Shown here: positions 9,421 through 17,588 of the stretch, piece by piece
Layout: the number at the start of each line of letters is the position of its first letter
Position numbering within the stretch: position 1 is the first letter of the stretch
NCBI GenBank assembly: GCA_050187415.1
Contig: JBFWXN010000011.1
Coordinates: 1 to 64,000, forward strand
DNA from: Ga0077555 sp050187415
GTDB lineage: Bacteria; Pseudomonadota; Alphaproteobacteria; Rhizobiales; Hyphomicrobiaceae
DNA length: 64,000 nucleotides
Direction: 5' to 3'
Program-made: the position numbers and the translations under genes
Notes under the pieces: generated by a model
Told to the model about the DNA's origin: nothing
The model's input: the letters and a program-made list of their open reading frames with translations, nothing else
Databases searched by the model: none

Positions 9421-9739
9421 GGAGGCTCTACCGATGGCAACATGGCGCCCCCGAAAGTTTCGCAAGATCGGCAGGCGGTTCGTCTCAGCCGTAGTCGACA
9501 CCCTTCGAACGTGCAAATCAAAATAAACCATAAGGCGTTTCAGCTTCCAGTTTGAAGCCTCGAAACGTCGAATGCAGTGACGCTTTCACGCGGTACTTCG
9601 TGAGTTTTTCCATTCGGGAAAACGATCGATGACATTCCCGTGATCGAGCGGACGACCTCGCCGTTCGAGGGGAGTTTTGCGACGAGATCTCGACAGATTT
9701 CTCGTGACGGTTTTCCGTGTCCAAATGGATTTATAACTC
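9421..9739. other. Divergent intergenic region, AT-richer than its surroundings
   Basis: This gap separates the AraC regulator from the methyltransferase gene. It is visibly richer in A and T than the neighbouring genes, particularly 9520-9740, and should hold both promoters. A TATAAC hexamer lies only a few bases before the methyltransferase ATG at 9740, too close to serve as its -10 box unless the real start lies downstream. No convincing coding frame, hairpin or repeat was seen. Confidence 0.4.
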
Positions 9740-11575
9740 ATGCGACAGAGCCTGCGGGCAGGCACGGCAGCAGACGCGCATTCGAACGGCCAACCGCGCC
9801 TGCAACGGATCGCCGCCGCGATCCAGACCGGGGATTTGCCACGGGCTTGCCGACTCTTGGAGGCTGAGCTTCGCAAGGCGCCTGCCAGCACCCGTCTGCG
9901 CCTGCAACTGGCGCGCATCAAGGAGGCAACGGGCGACCGCGACGGCGCAGCCGCAGAGTACACGCGTGTGCTGCGCATCGCGCCCCGCGATGTGGCGGCA
10001 GCCGCCGCGCTCGGCCGTGTCCTGGCCGAAGGCCGCCTTGCATCGAACAGGTCGCTCGATCCAGCGGGCCTCGCTGCCGGGTTGACGCACGCGACCGTCG
10101 ATCGCGATCTTCTGGGTGCCGCGGCGCTCGAATTTATCGCGCGCGAGGGTAGCCTGGCGCCGATTCTTGCACATTGCCGCGATCACGGCATGGACGCCGC
10201 CGTGCTGACCGCCCTCAACCGTCGTTCGGCGCCGATACTGCGCGATCCGCTGCTCCTCGCCGTTCTCGAGAATTGCACGGTCGCCGATCTCGAAATCGAG
10301 CGCCTGCTTACCACCATGCGCCGAGTACTCCTGCTGGCGCTGCCCAGAGAAAGGCTGGCCGAGCCCGATATCGCGCGCTTTGCGACGGCGCTCGCCGTGC
10401 AATGCTGGACCAACGAATACGTATTCGCGGTGACAGCCGAGGAGCGAAGTGTCCTCGGATCGCCGCCTTCGCCCGACGCAGTTCTCGCGGGCGACGAAGC
10501 AGCCTGCCGCGAGCAACTTCTGCACGCGCTTTATCGCAATCCCCTGCACGATCTTCTCGATAAGTTACCCGTCAACGGCGTTTCGAAACTTCGACCGAGC
10601 ACATTCTCTGCTTTCTTGGAAATGCTCATTCACGAACACCAGGAAATCGCCTCCCTGGCTCCCACGATCGTGACAATGGGCTCGATCGAGAAAATCACGT
10701 CGCTCAAGGTCAAGGCACAATACGAGACCTATCCTTATCCACGCTGGCGAAGCACGGCCCTTTATCCTGGCGGCCGTTTCTCGGATTATCTCGAGGGCTT
10801 TTTCTCCAAGCGCGAATTGAATTTCGTGGGCGCGCCTTTCGAGTTGCTCGTTGCCGGATGCGGCACGGGACTGCAAGCCGTTTCTGCCGCGCTCGACTAT
10901 GGACCCGCGGCGCACGTCACCGGCCTCGACATCTCGTCGGCCAGCTTGGGTTACGCAGCGCTGATGGCCCGACGGCTGGAGGCCAGAAATCTTTCCCTCG
11001 TGCTCGGCGACATCGCCAGGATCGGCTCCTTCGATCCATCCTGGAAAGGTCGATTTCATGTGATCGAGTGTTGCGGCGTCCTGCATCACATGGACGATCC
11101 GTTCGCGGCCTGGAAGGGACTGCTCGAGTGCCTCGCACCGGGCGGGATCATGCTGATCGGTCTCTACAGCAGTCTGGCGCGACGTGATCTCGAGGCGCTT
11201 CGACAAGAGCCCGAATATCCCGGCATCGACGCTGACGACGAGGCGCTGCGCCGCTATCGGCATCATCTGATTTCGCGCGGTCCGGAAGCTCCGGGCGCCG
11301 GCTACCTGCGGGCACGCGACACCGCCACGACTAGCGGCTTTCGCGACTTCTTCCTCCACGTGAACGAGAAGCCCACCACACTCGCCGGTATCAAAACATT
11401 TCTCGACGAAAACGGGCTGGAGTTCCGCGGGTTTACGAACGCTCCGTTCGGCTCTCTCGCGAAGCGTTTTCCCGCCGAACGGTGGCCGGGGCGTCTCGAT
11501 AGTTGGGGGGCTTTCGAACTCGAACAGCCGAATTTGTTCGTCGGAATGTATCAGTTTTGGCTGACACGGCGTTGA
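9740..11575 (+). CDS. TPR-containing class I SAM-dependent methyltransferase
   Basis: Protein of 611 residues. The first ~90 residues contain TPR-like helical repeats (GDLPRACRLLEAELRKAP and TGDRDGAAAEYTRVLRIAPRD). A helical middle region of about 250 residues follows. A class I methyltransferase domain starts near residue 350, with the SAM-binding loop LLVAGCGTG (about 370-378), VTGLDIS (motif II) and ECCGVLHHMDDP (post-I region). Proteins of this plan occur in alphaproteobacteria, and their substrates are mostly unknown. No good Shine-Dalgarno precedes the ATG at 9740. The gene is convergent with the GMC oxidoreductase. Confidence 0.8.
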   Translation: MRQSLRAGTAADAHSNGQPRLQRIAAAIQTGDLPRACRLLEAELRKAPASTRLRLQLARIKEATGDRDGAAAEYTRVLRIAPRDVAAAAALGRVLAEGRLASNRSLDPAGLAAGLTHATVDRDLLGAAALEFIAREGSLAPILAHCRDHGMDAAVLTALNRRSAPILRDPLLLAVLENCTVADLEIERLLTTMRRVLLLALPRERLAEPDIARFATALAVQCWTNEYVFAVTAEERSVLGSPPSPDAVLAGDEAACREQLLHALYRNPLHDLLDKLPVNGVSKLRPSTFSAFLEMLIHEHQEIASLAPTIVTMGSIEKITSLKVKAQYETYPYPRWRSTALYPGGRFSDYLEGFFSKRELNFVGAPFELLVAGCGTGLQAVSAALDYGPAAHVTGLDISSASLGYAALMARRLEARNLSLVLGDIARIGSFDPSWKGRFHVIECCGVLHHMDDPFAAWKGLLECLAPGGIMLIGLYSSLARRDLEALRQEPEYPGIDADDEALRRYRHHLISRGPEAPGAGYLRARDTATTSGFRDFFLHVNEKPTTLAGIKTFLDENGLEFRGFTNAPFGSLAKRFPAERWPGRLDSWGAFELEQPNLFVGMYQFWLTRR

Positions 11576-11631
11576 AAAAACGCGCAGCCGTCGCGCGAAC
11601 GGCGTCGACGACCGCGAAAGTTCTACTTTGG

Positions 11632-13233
11632 TCAGGCCGCCTGTCGGGCGTCCTCGCGGATCATGGACGCCGCCTTGTCTGCGATCATGATCGTCGGTGC
11701 GTTGGTGTTGCCTGTCGTCACCTGCGGCATCACCGAGGCATCCGCCACCCGCAAGCCCGAGAGCCCGCGCACGCGCAGCCGTGAATCGACCACCGCCATC
11801 GGATCCTCGCCCATCCGGCACGTGCCGACCGGATGGTAGATCGTGGTACCGAAGTTGCGCACATACTCGATCAGTTGCTCATCGCTGCGAACATCTGGCC
11901 CCGGCACGATCTCTCCGGCGCAGTACCCGGCGAATGCTGGCTGCGAGAAGATGCGACGCGCGTGCGCAAGCCCGGCCAGCATCACGCGAATGTCAGCCGG
12001 GGCGGAGAGATAGTTCGGTCGAATGAGAGGCCGCTCGTAGGGATCTGGCGACGAGGCCATGATCGTGCCTCGACTTTCAGGGCGCGCAATCGAAACCGCG
12101 ACTGTCGCCCCCGGCTCGCGCTCGAGCGCTCCGAAGACGGACGGATCGTAGCTGGCTGGCGAGAAGAGGAGCTGAAGGTCGGGGCTTGCGAGCCCTTCAC
12201 GGCTGCGGCAGAAGCACTGCGCGCTGGACACGCCGAAGGTCAATGCACCGCGCCCCGTCGTCACCCATTTCGCCACCTCGCCCGCGAGCAGCAAGCCACG
12301 CGACATTTCGTTGATGGAGCGCGCATTCTTCACCCTGATCGAAACGCGCGCCACGTAATGGTCGGAAAGGTTCGCGCCGACGCCGCCGAGATCATGCAGA
12401 ACGTCGACGCCGATCGACTTCAAATGTTGGGCGGGGCCGATGCCGCTGATCTGCAGCAGATGCGGCGAGTTCACCGAACCCGATGACACGATCACCTCGC
12501 GACGCGCCCTGACGTCGAACTCGCGTCCCATCTGATCGACCCGAACCCCTGTCGCGCGACGCCCATCCAGCAGAATGCGCAGGGCCGTTGCGTTGGTGAG
12601 CACACGAAAATTCGAGCGCCGCCGCGCGTGGCGGAGGAATGTTTGCGCGGTCGAACCGCGAAACCGGCCGTTGCGAGACATCTGCGAATAGCCGATGCCC
12701 TCCGCCGGGGTTTTACCCGAAAGGTCTTTCGCAAAAGGGAACCCCGCCTGCTGAGCAGCCTCGACGAAGCAATGCGTCAACGGCAGGATCGTCCGATAAT
12801 CTTCGATGAGTAGCGGCCCGTCTTTACCGCGGTGCTCGGCATCCCCAGGCGCGTAACGCTCGATGGCCTTGAAGTGAGGGAGGCAATTCTCGTAGCTCCA
12901 ACCGCGGGCCCCCATTTGTGACCAGTTGTCGAAATCGGCGGGGTTGCCGCGTACGAACAGCATGCCGTTGATGGATGACGATCCGCCGAGCACACGGCCT
13001 CGCGGCCAATGGATTGCGCGATTGCCCGAACCGGCTTCCGGGACCGTCTCGTAATTCCAGTTGACGAGCGGGTTCTTGAGGAGCTTCAGGACCCCCGCCG
13101 GCACGTGGATCCAAGGGTGCAGGTCTCTCGGTCCCGCCTCCAGCAGAATAACGTGTGCACCGTCGGCAGAGAGCCTGTCGGCGAGTACGCATCCCGCCGA
13201 TCCCGCCCCCACAATGACGTAGTCGGCCTCCAT
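11632..13233 (-). CDS. GMC family FAD-dependent oxidoreductase (choline/alcohol dehydrogenase-like)
   Basis: Flavoprotein of 533 residues, the usual GMC size of 530-560. The N-terminal Rossmann motif VGAGSAGCVLADRLS binds FAD. GMC signature 1 appears in GRVLGGSSSINGMLFVRG and signature 2 in SSGSVNSPHLLQISGIGP. The C-terminal catalytic segment has HPVGTCRMG with the active-site His, followed by GNTNAPTIMIADKAA. Relatives oxidise choline, polyethylene glycol or aliphatic alcohols. No betaine aldehyde dehydrogenase or BetI neighbour is present, so betaine synthesis is not supported. It stands alone on the minus strand. Confidence 0.9.
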   Translation of the reverse strand: MEADYVIVGAGSAGCVLADRLSADGAHVILLEAGPRDLHPWIHVPAGVLKLLKNPLVNWNYETVPEAGSGNRAIHWPRGRVLGGSSSINGMLFVRGNPADFDNWSQMGARGWSYENCLPHFKAIERYAPGDAEHRGKDGPLLIEDYRTILPLTHCFVEAAQQAGFPFAKDLSGKTPAEGIGYSQMSRNGRFRGSTAQTFLRHARRRSNFRVLTNATALRILLDGRRATGVRVDQMGREFDVRARREVIVSSGSVNSPHLLQISGIGPAQHLKSIGVDVLHDLGGVGANLSDHYVARVSIRVKNARSINEMSRGLLLAGEVAKWVTTGRGALTFGVSSAQCFCRSREGLASPDLQLLFSPASYDPSVFGALEREPGATVAVSIARPESRGTIMASSPDPYERPLIRPNYLSAPADIRVMLAGLAHARRIFSQPAFAGYCAGEIVPGPDVRSDEQLIEYVRNFGTTIYHPVGTCRMGEDPMAVVDSRLRVRGLSGLRVADASVMPQVTTGNTNAPTIMIADKAASMIREDARQAA

Positions 13234-13443
13234 CCCCGTCGCCCTCCCTGGCTTACTGATGGCGCGAGCATAGCCGCCATTCTGATCCCGGCAATGCGCT
13301 CACCGCACGAGAGTGAAAGGCAGACAGAGAGCGAGGCCGCAACGTGGCCGCCGGGTGAACGATAATTGAACGCTGTCTTCAGACGCGGTTCAGCGCCGTT
13401 GGGTCATTCTGCGGTACATCGAAACCGAGCCGGAGATTCAAAG

Positions 13444-13797
13444 ATGTCGCTATTCAAATCGATCGCCATCGGAACGCTCGTCCTGGTCGGCGCTGTGACG
13501 ACCGCGGCTGCGCACGACGGGCGCCGCATCGAGAGGATTCAGACGCACCAGCGCGCCGCCATCGAAGCTGGCCGCTGGGACGGCTCCATCACCAAGCGCG
13601 AGCAGCGGCGCCTGCTCGCCGAGCAGGAGCGCATCGATGCAGCACGCCGCCACGCCAAAGCCGACGGACACATCAGCTCGCGCGAGGCACGTGCCATACG
13701 CGCCGCGCAGCGTGACGCGCGCGCGCACATTGCCGCCGACAGCAAGAACCGCCAGGTGAACCTGTGGCGACACTGGAAGGCTCGTCGCGGCATTTGA
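13444..13797 (+). CDS. Small secreted helical protein with duplicated DG-rich repeat
   Basis: Protein of 117 residues with a clear signal peptide ending TTAAAHD (cleavage near residue 22). The mature part is strongly basic and helical. It contains two similar units: QRAAIEAGRWDGSITKREQRRL and ARRHAKADGHISSREARAI. Each has a D-G-x-I-(S/T)-x-x-E segment that resembles half of a Ca-binding EF-hand loop but lacks the full set of acidic ligands. Proteins like this are common but uncharacterised in Hyphomicrobiales. The ATG at 13444 is preceded by GGAG. An 8-bp hairpin follows the stop codon. Confidence 0.75.
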   Translation: MSLFKSIAIGTLVLVGAVTTAAAHDGRRIERIQTHQRAAIEAGRWDGSITKREQRRLLAEQERIDAARRHAKADGHISSREARAIRAAQRDARAHIAADSKNRQVNLWRHWKARRGI

Positions 13798-14131
13798 CAT
13801 CGCGAACGATCGCGGCGCCCCACGGAGACGGCGCCGCATCTGCCCCGCGCAGACAAATTGCGCCGAACGACCCGCATGCGCCGTCGCCTTTTGCCTGTGA
13901 ACGGAGCATTTGGACGCGCGCCGATAATCCTCTATTCGTGGACAATTCGGTGGTGCAGAGTGTCGTAGGGTGTGTGCCGGGACAATCTTCTGGTATTTCC
14001 AGAGCGAACGAGCCTCGATCCCCAGGTGCTCGCCGTCGGGTGCGTAGATGCCGACGTCGGACTCCTAGGGAGCATCTGCGTTGTTTTGCGGGGGTAGCGA
14101 TGACGGTCGATGAATTCGTCGAGGAACGCTG
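13798..14131. other. Intergenic region before the TolB-like/TPR protein
   Basis: Apart from the hairpin at 13812-13837 nothing firm is seen. I looked in all three forward frames for a lost winged-helix or cyclase domain in front of the TPR protein that starts at 14132. No recognisable fragment was found, and every frame contains stops or reads as low-quality sequence. Confidence 0.4.
13812..13837 (+). terminator. Hairpin after the small secreted protein gene
   Basis: Perfect 8-bp inverted repeat GCGGCGCC / GGCGCCGC with a 10-base loop, starting 15 bases after the stop codon at 13797. There is no T run after it, so Rho-independent activity is uncertain. Confidence 0.5.
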
Positions 14132-15394
14132 ATGGCGTCGGAGGGAACCGCATGCGGCCCGCCCGGCACAACTCCGCGACCGTCCGTCGCCGTGATGCCC
14201 TACTTTTCTGTCGATGGCCTTCTATCCAGGGGCTTCACCAAGGGTGTCACGCTTCGAGTGACCGAGTTATTGAGCCGGGTCGACGATCTGCGCGTAACGG
14301 CCACCACCTCGGCCATGAATATCCCCCGCCACCTCACGATTCCCGAGATAGGGCGGCGGCTCGGTGTCGATTACGTTCTGCGCGGCCAGATCGTACGCAT
14401 CGACCAGACGCTCTATTTCTCCCAGTGGCTCTACCGAACGACCAGCGGCAAGCCAATCCTCGAGCACGGAGTGGAATGTGGCCTCGGTCAACTCGAAGGA
14501 TTCGAGCGCGACGTGCTCTCCCGCGTCATTGCCGGGGTGCGTCTCCCGCTGAAAGAATACGAGATCGACCGCATTATGGGTGGGAGGCCGCGGAACCGCT
14601 CGGCCTATGAGTTGGCACTGCGCGCACAGGTTACGATGTGTCAACTCGATCGCCGCAACTTCAGTATGGCGAAAAAGCTGCTGCTGAGCGCCCTCGATAA
14701 GGATCCAAGCTACGCGACGGCCTATGCCTGGCTTGCGCGTCACTACTCGATTTCGATCGGGCAAGGTTGGAGCCGAGATCGTCTCGCAGATGCGAGGGAG
14801 GCAAAACGACTTGCCGACCGCGCCATCGAACTCGATCCCGACAACGCCATCGCACTGGCAACGGCGGGTCACCTGAGTTCTTATCTGCAAAGGGATTACG
14901 CCCGGGGTGAACAACTCTTGCGGCGCGCGATCCATTCTTCCCCCAATGAGCCTCTCGGCTATCTCTTCTTGAGTGCGACACTGGCCTATACGGGTCGCGG
15001 GCGGGAAGGCCGCGAAAATATCGAATATGCGCTCACCCTTTCGCCGGTCGATTCGCAATCCTATTTCTTTTTCAATTTCGCCGCCGTGTGTTGCTACGTC
15101 GAAGCCGACTACCGGCAGGCCGTCATCTACGCGCGACGGTCGGAAGCGATGAATCCAAACTATTCCACGACGCTGAAGGCGCTGGCCGCGTGCCTGGTCG
15201 CCGCAGGCGAGGTCGCGGAGGCCCGCGAGGCGGCGAGCCGGCTGCAGCAGATCGAGCCGTCCTACACGGAAGCAGCGGCCAGGAGCACGCTGCCGTTCGC
15301 AGACCCGATACTGATCGACCAATTCGTGCGCCAATTACGGACGGCCGGGTGTTTTGACGTCAGGACGCGACGGCGACGAACTGCGAGAGTTTGA
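14132..15394 (+). CDS. TolB-like/TPR sensor-module protein without an output domain
   Basis: Protein of 420 residues. The first ~120 residues match the module found between the output domain and TPRs in many rhizobial adenylate cyclases and winged-helix regulators: SVAVMPYFSVDG..., then RRLGVDYVLRGQIVRI. The rest is TPR repeats, for example YATAYAWLARHYSI, DNAIALATAGHL and EPLGYLFLSATLAYTGR. Those relatives carry a cyclase or DNA-binding domain at the N-terminus; here the protein begins directly at the TolB-like part. It may be a stand-alone partner or a truncated relic. It is convergent with the DUF6065 gene, 69 bases away. Confidence 0.75.
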   Translation: MASEGTACGPPGTTPRPSVAVMPYFSVDGLLSRGFTKGVTLRVTELLSRVDDLRVTATTSAMNIPRHLTIPEIGRRLGVDYVLRGQIVRIDQTLYFSQWLYRTTSGKPILEHGVECGLGQLEGFERDVLSRVIAGVRLPLKEYEIDRIMGGRPRNRSAYELALRAQVTMCQLDRRNFSMAKKLLLSALDKDPSYATAYAWLARHYSISIGQGWSRDRLADAREAKRLADRAIELDPDNAIALATAGHLSSYLQRDYARGEQLLRRAIHSSPNEPLGYLFLSATLAYTGRGREGRENIEYALTLSPVDSQSYFFFNFAAVCCYVEADYRQAVIYARRSEAMNPNYSTTLKALAACLVAAGEVAEAREAASRLQQIEPSYTEAAARSTLPFADPILIDQFVRQLRTAGCFDVRTRRRRTARV

Positions 15395-15463
15395 AATGTC
15401 GATGCGGGCATGGTGCATGCTCAAGCGTGACCCTGAGAACAAAAACGCTCCCGGCGGCATGAC

Positions 15464-16264
15464 TCAACCTGCATCGGAGCAGTCCCTTTTCAGGCGTGCT
15501 GCCTGAACCGCAGCCTTGTATCGAGCGGGTTTCCGACGTTCCGCCCGGTTCGGCTCGATCACCGTCGCCACGTAGCGGGTCCAGTCGTCCTCGGAAAGCT
15601 CGGCCAAATCGGTGACCACCGCATAATTGTCGAGCAGGCGATCCTGATACTGTTCGGCCCGGATGGGCTGGACTTGCATGAACGGCACGTCGTCGTCGAA
15701 CTCGATCGGCATGTCGGTTCGCGTCAGTCGGACATTCGTGAACAGTGGCCCGAACCAGAAATCGTCGGTTTCCAGCAAGCCCTCGTAGAGCTCGTAGCCT
15801 GATCGGCGCGGCAGATTGGCCACCGGCCGAACCAGTAGGTTCCATCCAGGGGCCGTGCGCGCGACGGCGCCCGTCCAGACTTTGACGACGCCGCTTTGCG
15901 GCGACGCAACGAGAAAAGGTGGCGCCCAACCTTTGATGGCTTCCGGTACCGCCTCGTCGAATGCCTTGGGAAAGCCCGGGAGGTGTACCGAGCGGAGCGG
16001 TTCGAACGCGTCCATGCCCTGTGTTCGCCAAAAGACTTCGCTGCCGTCCCATCGGAGCTGAAAGCGGCACGGCACAAAAAAGTACCAGCCGAAGGCCGAC
16101 GCAGCCGAGACCGGCTCGCAATAGCGCATCGCCCGCGCAGGAAGCGTGCCGCCGACCGAGCGATCGGCCCGGCGTGGCAGCCGACCCATCGACGCCATTT
16201 GAATGGCACGCATGATTGGCTGCGAACCTGCAATCGGTCCACGTTCAGAATGTGGTAGATCCAT
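15464..16264 (-). CDS. DUF6065 family protein
   Basis: Product of up to 266 residues whose core, from about residue 46 (MRYCEPVSAASAFGWYFFVPCRFQLRWDG), matches my memory of the uncharacterised DUF6065 family of ~240 residues. The core is rich in aromatic residues and has no recognised catalytic motif. The start is uncertain: the frame closes upstream at 16316-16318; ATGs occur at 16264, 16213 and 16129, and none has a strong Shine-Dalgarno. It lies downstream of, and on the same strand as, a 53-residue repeat peptide gene, with a perfect palindrome between them. That context suggests the two work together; the role itself is unknown. Confidence 0.7.
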   Translation of the reverse strand: MDLPHSERGPIAGSQPIMRAIQMASMGRLPRRADRSVGGTLPARAMRYCEPVSAASAFGWYFFVPCRFQLRWDGSEVFWRTQGMDAFEPLRSVHLPGFPKAFDEAVPEAIKGWAPPFLVASPQSGVVKVWTGAVARTAPGWNLLVRPVANLPRRSGYELYEGLLETDDFWFGPLFTNVRLTRTDMPIEFDDDVPFMQVQPIRAEQYQDRLLDNYAVVTDLAELSEDDWTRYVATVIEPNRAERRKPARYKAAVQAARLKRDCSDAG

Positions 16265-16420
16265 TTGGACACTATCCGTTCGAGGCGCGTTTCTATCGGG
16301 CCCTTCGCGAAACTTTCAGGCACCCACTGCCCTCCTCCTGGGCGCGCGCCTTGCACAAGTCTCGACGCGATCCCGGCCCGGCGGGATGCCCGACCCCGCG
16401 ATTCACGAGGTCGGAACATC

Positions 16421-16441
16421 GGCCGCGATCCGATCGCGGCC
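16421..16441 (-). terminator. Perfect 21-base palindrome between peptide gene and DUF6065 gene
   Basis: Arms GGCCGCGATC and GATCGCGGCC around a single central base, five bases beyond the peptide stop codon at 16447. Its position fits a stem-loop that protects or partly terminates the peptide mRNA, so that the peptide is made in excess over the downstream gene. It could instead be a dimeric operator. No T run follows. Confidence 0.5.
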
Positions 16442-16446
16442 CGCGC

Positions 16447-16608
16447 TTACCAGGGCATCAAACTGTCGCCGAGGCGAACCTTTGGCGTATTGGCCCAAGG
16501 ACTGAGACTATCGCCGAGGCGAACCTTGGGAGCCATGGACTTGGTCTCGCTTGCGTCCGCAGCAGCGTTGTCGCGATCCTGAGACGGTTTGGGCACTTCC
16601 TTGAGCAT
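16447..16608 (-). CDS. 53-residue peptide with tandem C-terminal PKVRLGDSL(S/M)PW repeats
   Basis: Short gene supported by several independent signals: ATG at 16608, Shine-Dalgarno GGAGAG at 16615-16620 with 6-base spacing, and a near-consensus promoter at 16660-16688. The first ~26 residues are polar, acidic and Ala/Lys-rich (leader-like). The C-terminal half holds two copies of a 12-residue unit, PKVRLGDSLSPW (27-38) and PKVRLGDSLMPW (42-53), with a 15-residue period. The last copy ends exactly at the stop. The 17 bases at 16466-16482 are repeated identically at 16511-16527. There is no Cys, no signal peptide and no membrane segment. The layout resembles a ribosomally made, modified-peptide precursor with two cores, or a short-linear-motif partner of DUF6065. 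No described family is recognised. Confidence 0.65.
   Translation of the reverse strand: MLKEVPKPSQDRDNAAADASETKSMAPKVRLGDSLSPWANTPKVRLGDSLMPW
16466..16527 (-). repeat. Direct repeat inside the peptide gene (17 bp, 45-base period)
   Basis: TCGCCGAGGCGAACCTT occurs at 16466-16482 and again at 16511-16527. The period is a multiple of three, so each copy encodes the same KVRLGD core. Codon-level identity over 17 bases suggests a recent duplication or gene conversion. Confidence 0.8.
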
Positions 16609-16659
16609 CGTCGACTCTCCGAGTTTCCGATAGCGGCTTGACTCATTCTGCCACTTAAG

Positions 16660-16688
16660 ATTGTAGTGATGATTTTTGCAATCGTCAA
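16660..16688 (-). promoter_or_regulatory. Near-consensus sigma70 promoter for the repeat-peptide gene
   Basis: On the minus strand TTGACG (16688-16683) and TACAAT (16665-16660) are separated by exactly 17 bases. Each hexamer differs from consensus at one position. The expected transcript start lies about 45 bases before the ATG at 16608. The surrounding bases are AT-rich in an otherwise GC-rich window. This is the best sigma70-like match I noticed in the window. Confidence 0.7.
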
Positions 16689-16765
16689 TCTCTATCTCAC
16701 GTCGCGATCTTTCCCGCTTGGACAGACGGCGCCGGCATGCCAAACGGTGCAGGGGGAATACAGCC

Positions 16766-17461
16766 ATGATCCTCAGTCACGCGCACAAGTTCATCTACGT
16801 GAAGACCTATAAAACGGGCTCTACGTCGATCGAAGCGGCGCTGTCTGGCGTATGCGGGCCCGACGACGTCGTCACCGAGGCCAGCGAACAACTCCGGGGC
16901 GTGCGCCAGAAGCCCGCGCAGAACTATCGCATCGAGCACCCGGAAAAGCCCGCCCGGCCGCTGTGGAAGCGCCTTCTTGGCCGGCCCGAGCGGCACTATC
17001 ATCCATCGATTGGATTTTACGAGCACATGCCGGCCTGGCGGATTCGCACCTATGTCGGCGAGGATGTTTGGCGGAGCTATTTCAAGTTCAGCTTCGAGCG
17101 CAACCCGTGGGACAGGCAGGTCTCCTGGTATCACTACAAGACCAAATCGAAGCCGGCCGACGCGCGACCCTCGTTCGATGCATTCAATCAGGACCGGCGC
17201 CGGGCGTTCGTGGAAAATTGGAGCCTCTACACCTCCGACGACCGCGTGATCCTCGACTTCGTCGGGCGGTACGAGACCCTCGACGGCGACTTCGCCAAGG
17301 TCCTCGAGGCGATCGGGCTCGCAGGCAAAGTCACGTTACCACGCGAGAACGTTTCGAAGGGCCGCCAAGGTAGTTACCGCGAACTCTATACCGACGCGTC
17401 TCGAGCCATTGTCGCCGGTTGGTACGCACCGGAAATCGCCCATTTCGATTACACGTTCTGA
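16766..17461 (+). CDS. Sulfotransferase family 2 protein
   Basis: PAPS-dependent sulfotransferase-like protein of 231 residues. The 5'-phosphosulfate-binding loop is YKTGSTSIE near the N-terminus (about residues 14-22). The 3'-phosphate-binding strand is FKFSFERNPWDRQVSWY in mid-protein. The family transfers sulfate to carbohydrate or other hydroxyl acceptors, often on surface polysaccharides. The ATG at 16766 follows a GGGGGAA site; an upstream extension to 16676 is rejected. It is transcribed divergently from the repeat-peptide gene and shares a 157-base control region with it, so a functional link is possible but unproven. A substrate cannot be named. Confidence 0.85.
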   Translation: MILSHAHKFIYVKTYKTGSTSIEAALSGVCGPDDVVTEASEQLRGVRQKPAQNYRIEHPEKPARPLWKRLLGRPERHYHPSIGFYEHMPAWRIRTYVGEDVWRSYFKFSFERNPWDRQVSWYHYKTKSKPADARPSFDAFNQDRRRAFVENWSLYTSDDRVILDFVGRYETLDGDFAKVLEAIGLAGKVTLPRENVSKGRQGSYRELYTDASRAIVAGWYAPEIAHFDYTF

Positions 17462-17588
17462 GGTGTCTCCCCCGCTTGGCGGCACCATTCAGCCACGTCA
17501 GCCTCTTTTTGGGCCCGCGGTTAGCGAGTTGGTAACCGTAGCACCATAGCCTCACGCCACTGGGCGGTGTGAAGTGGGTGGCACGGGC

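Noticed and set aside
11632..13233. Choline dehydrogenase betA
   Set aside because: The GMC family match is firm, but no betB, betI or choline transporter is nearby and specificity cannot be read from the motifs.
15724..16419. Minus-strand frame overlapping DUF6065
   Set aside because: It overlaps the DUF6065 core in another frame and reads as Arg-rich sequence; only the DUF6065 frame looks like a family.
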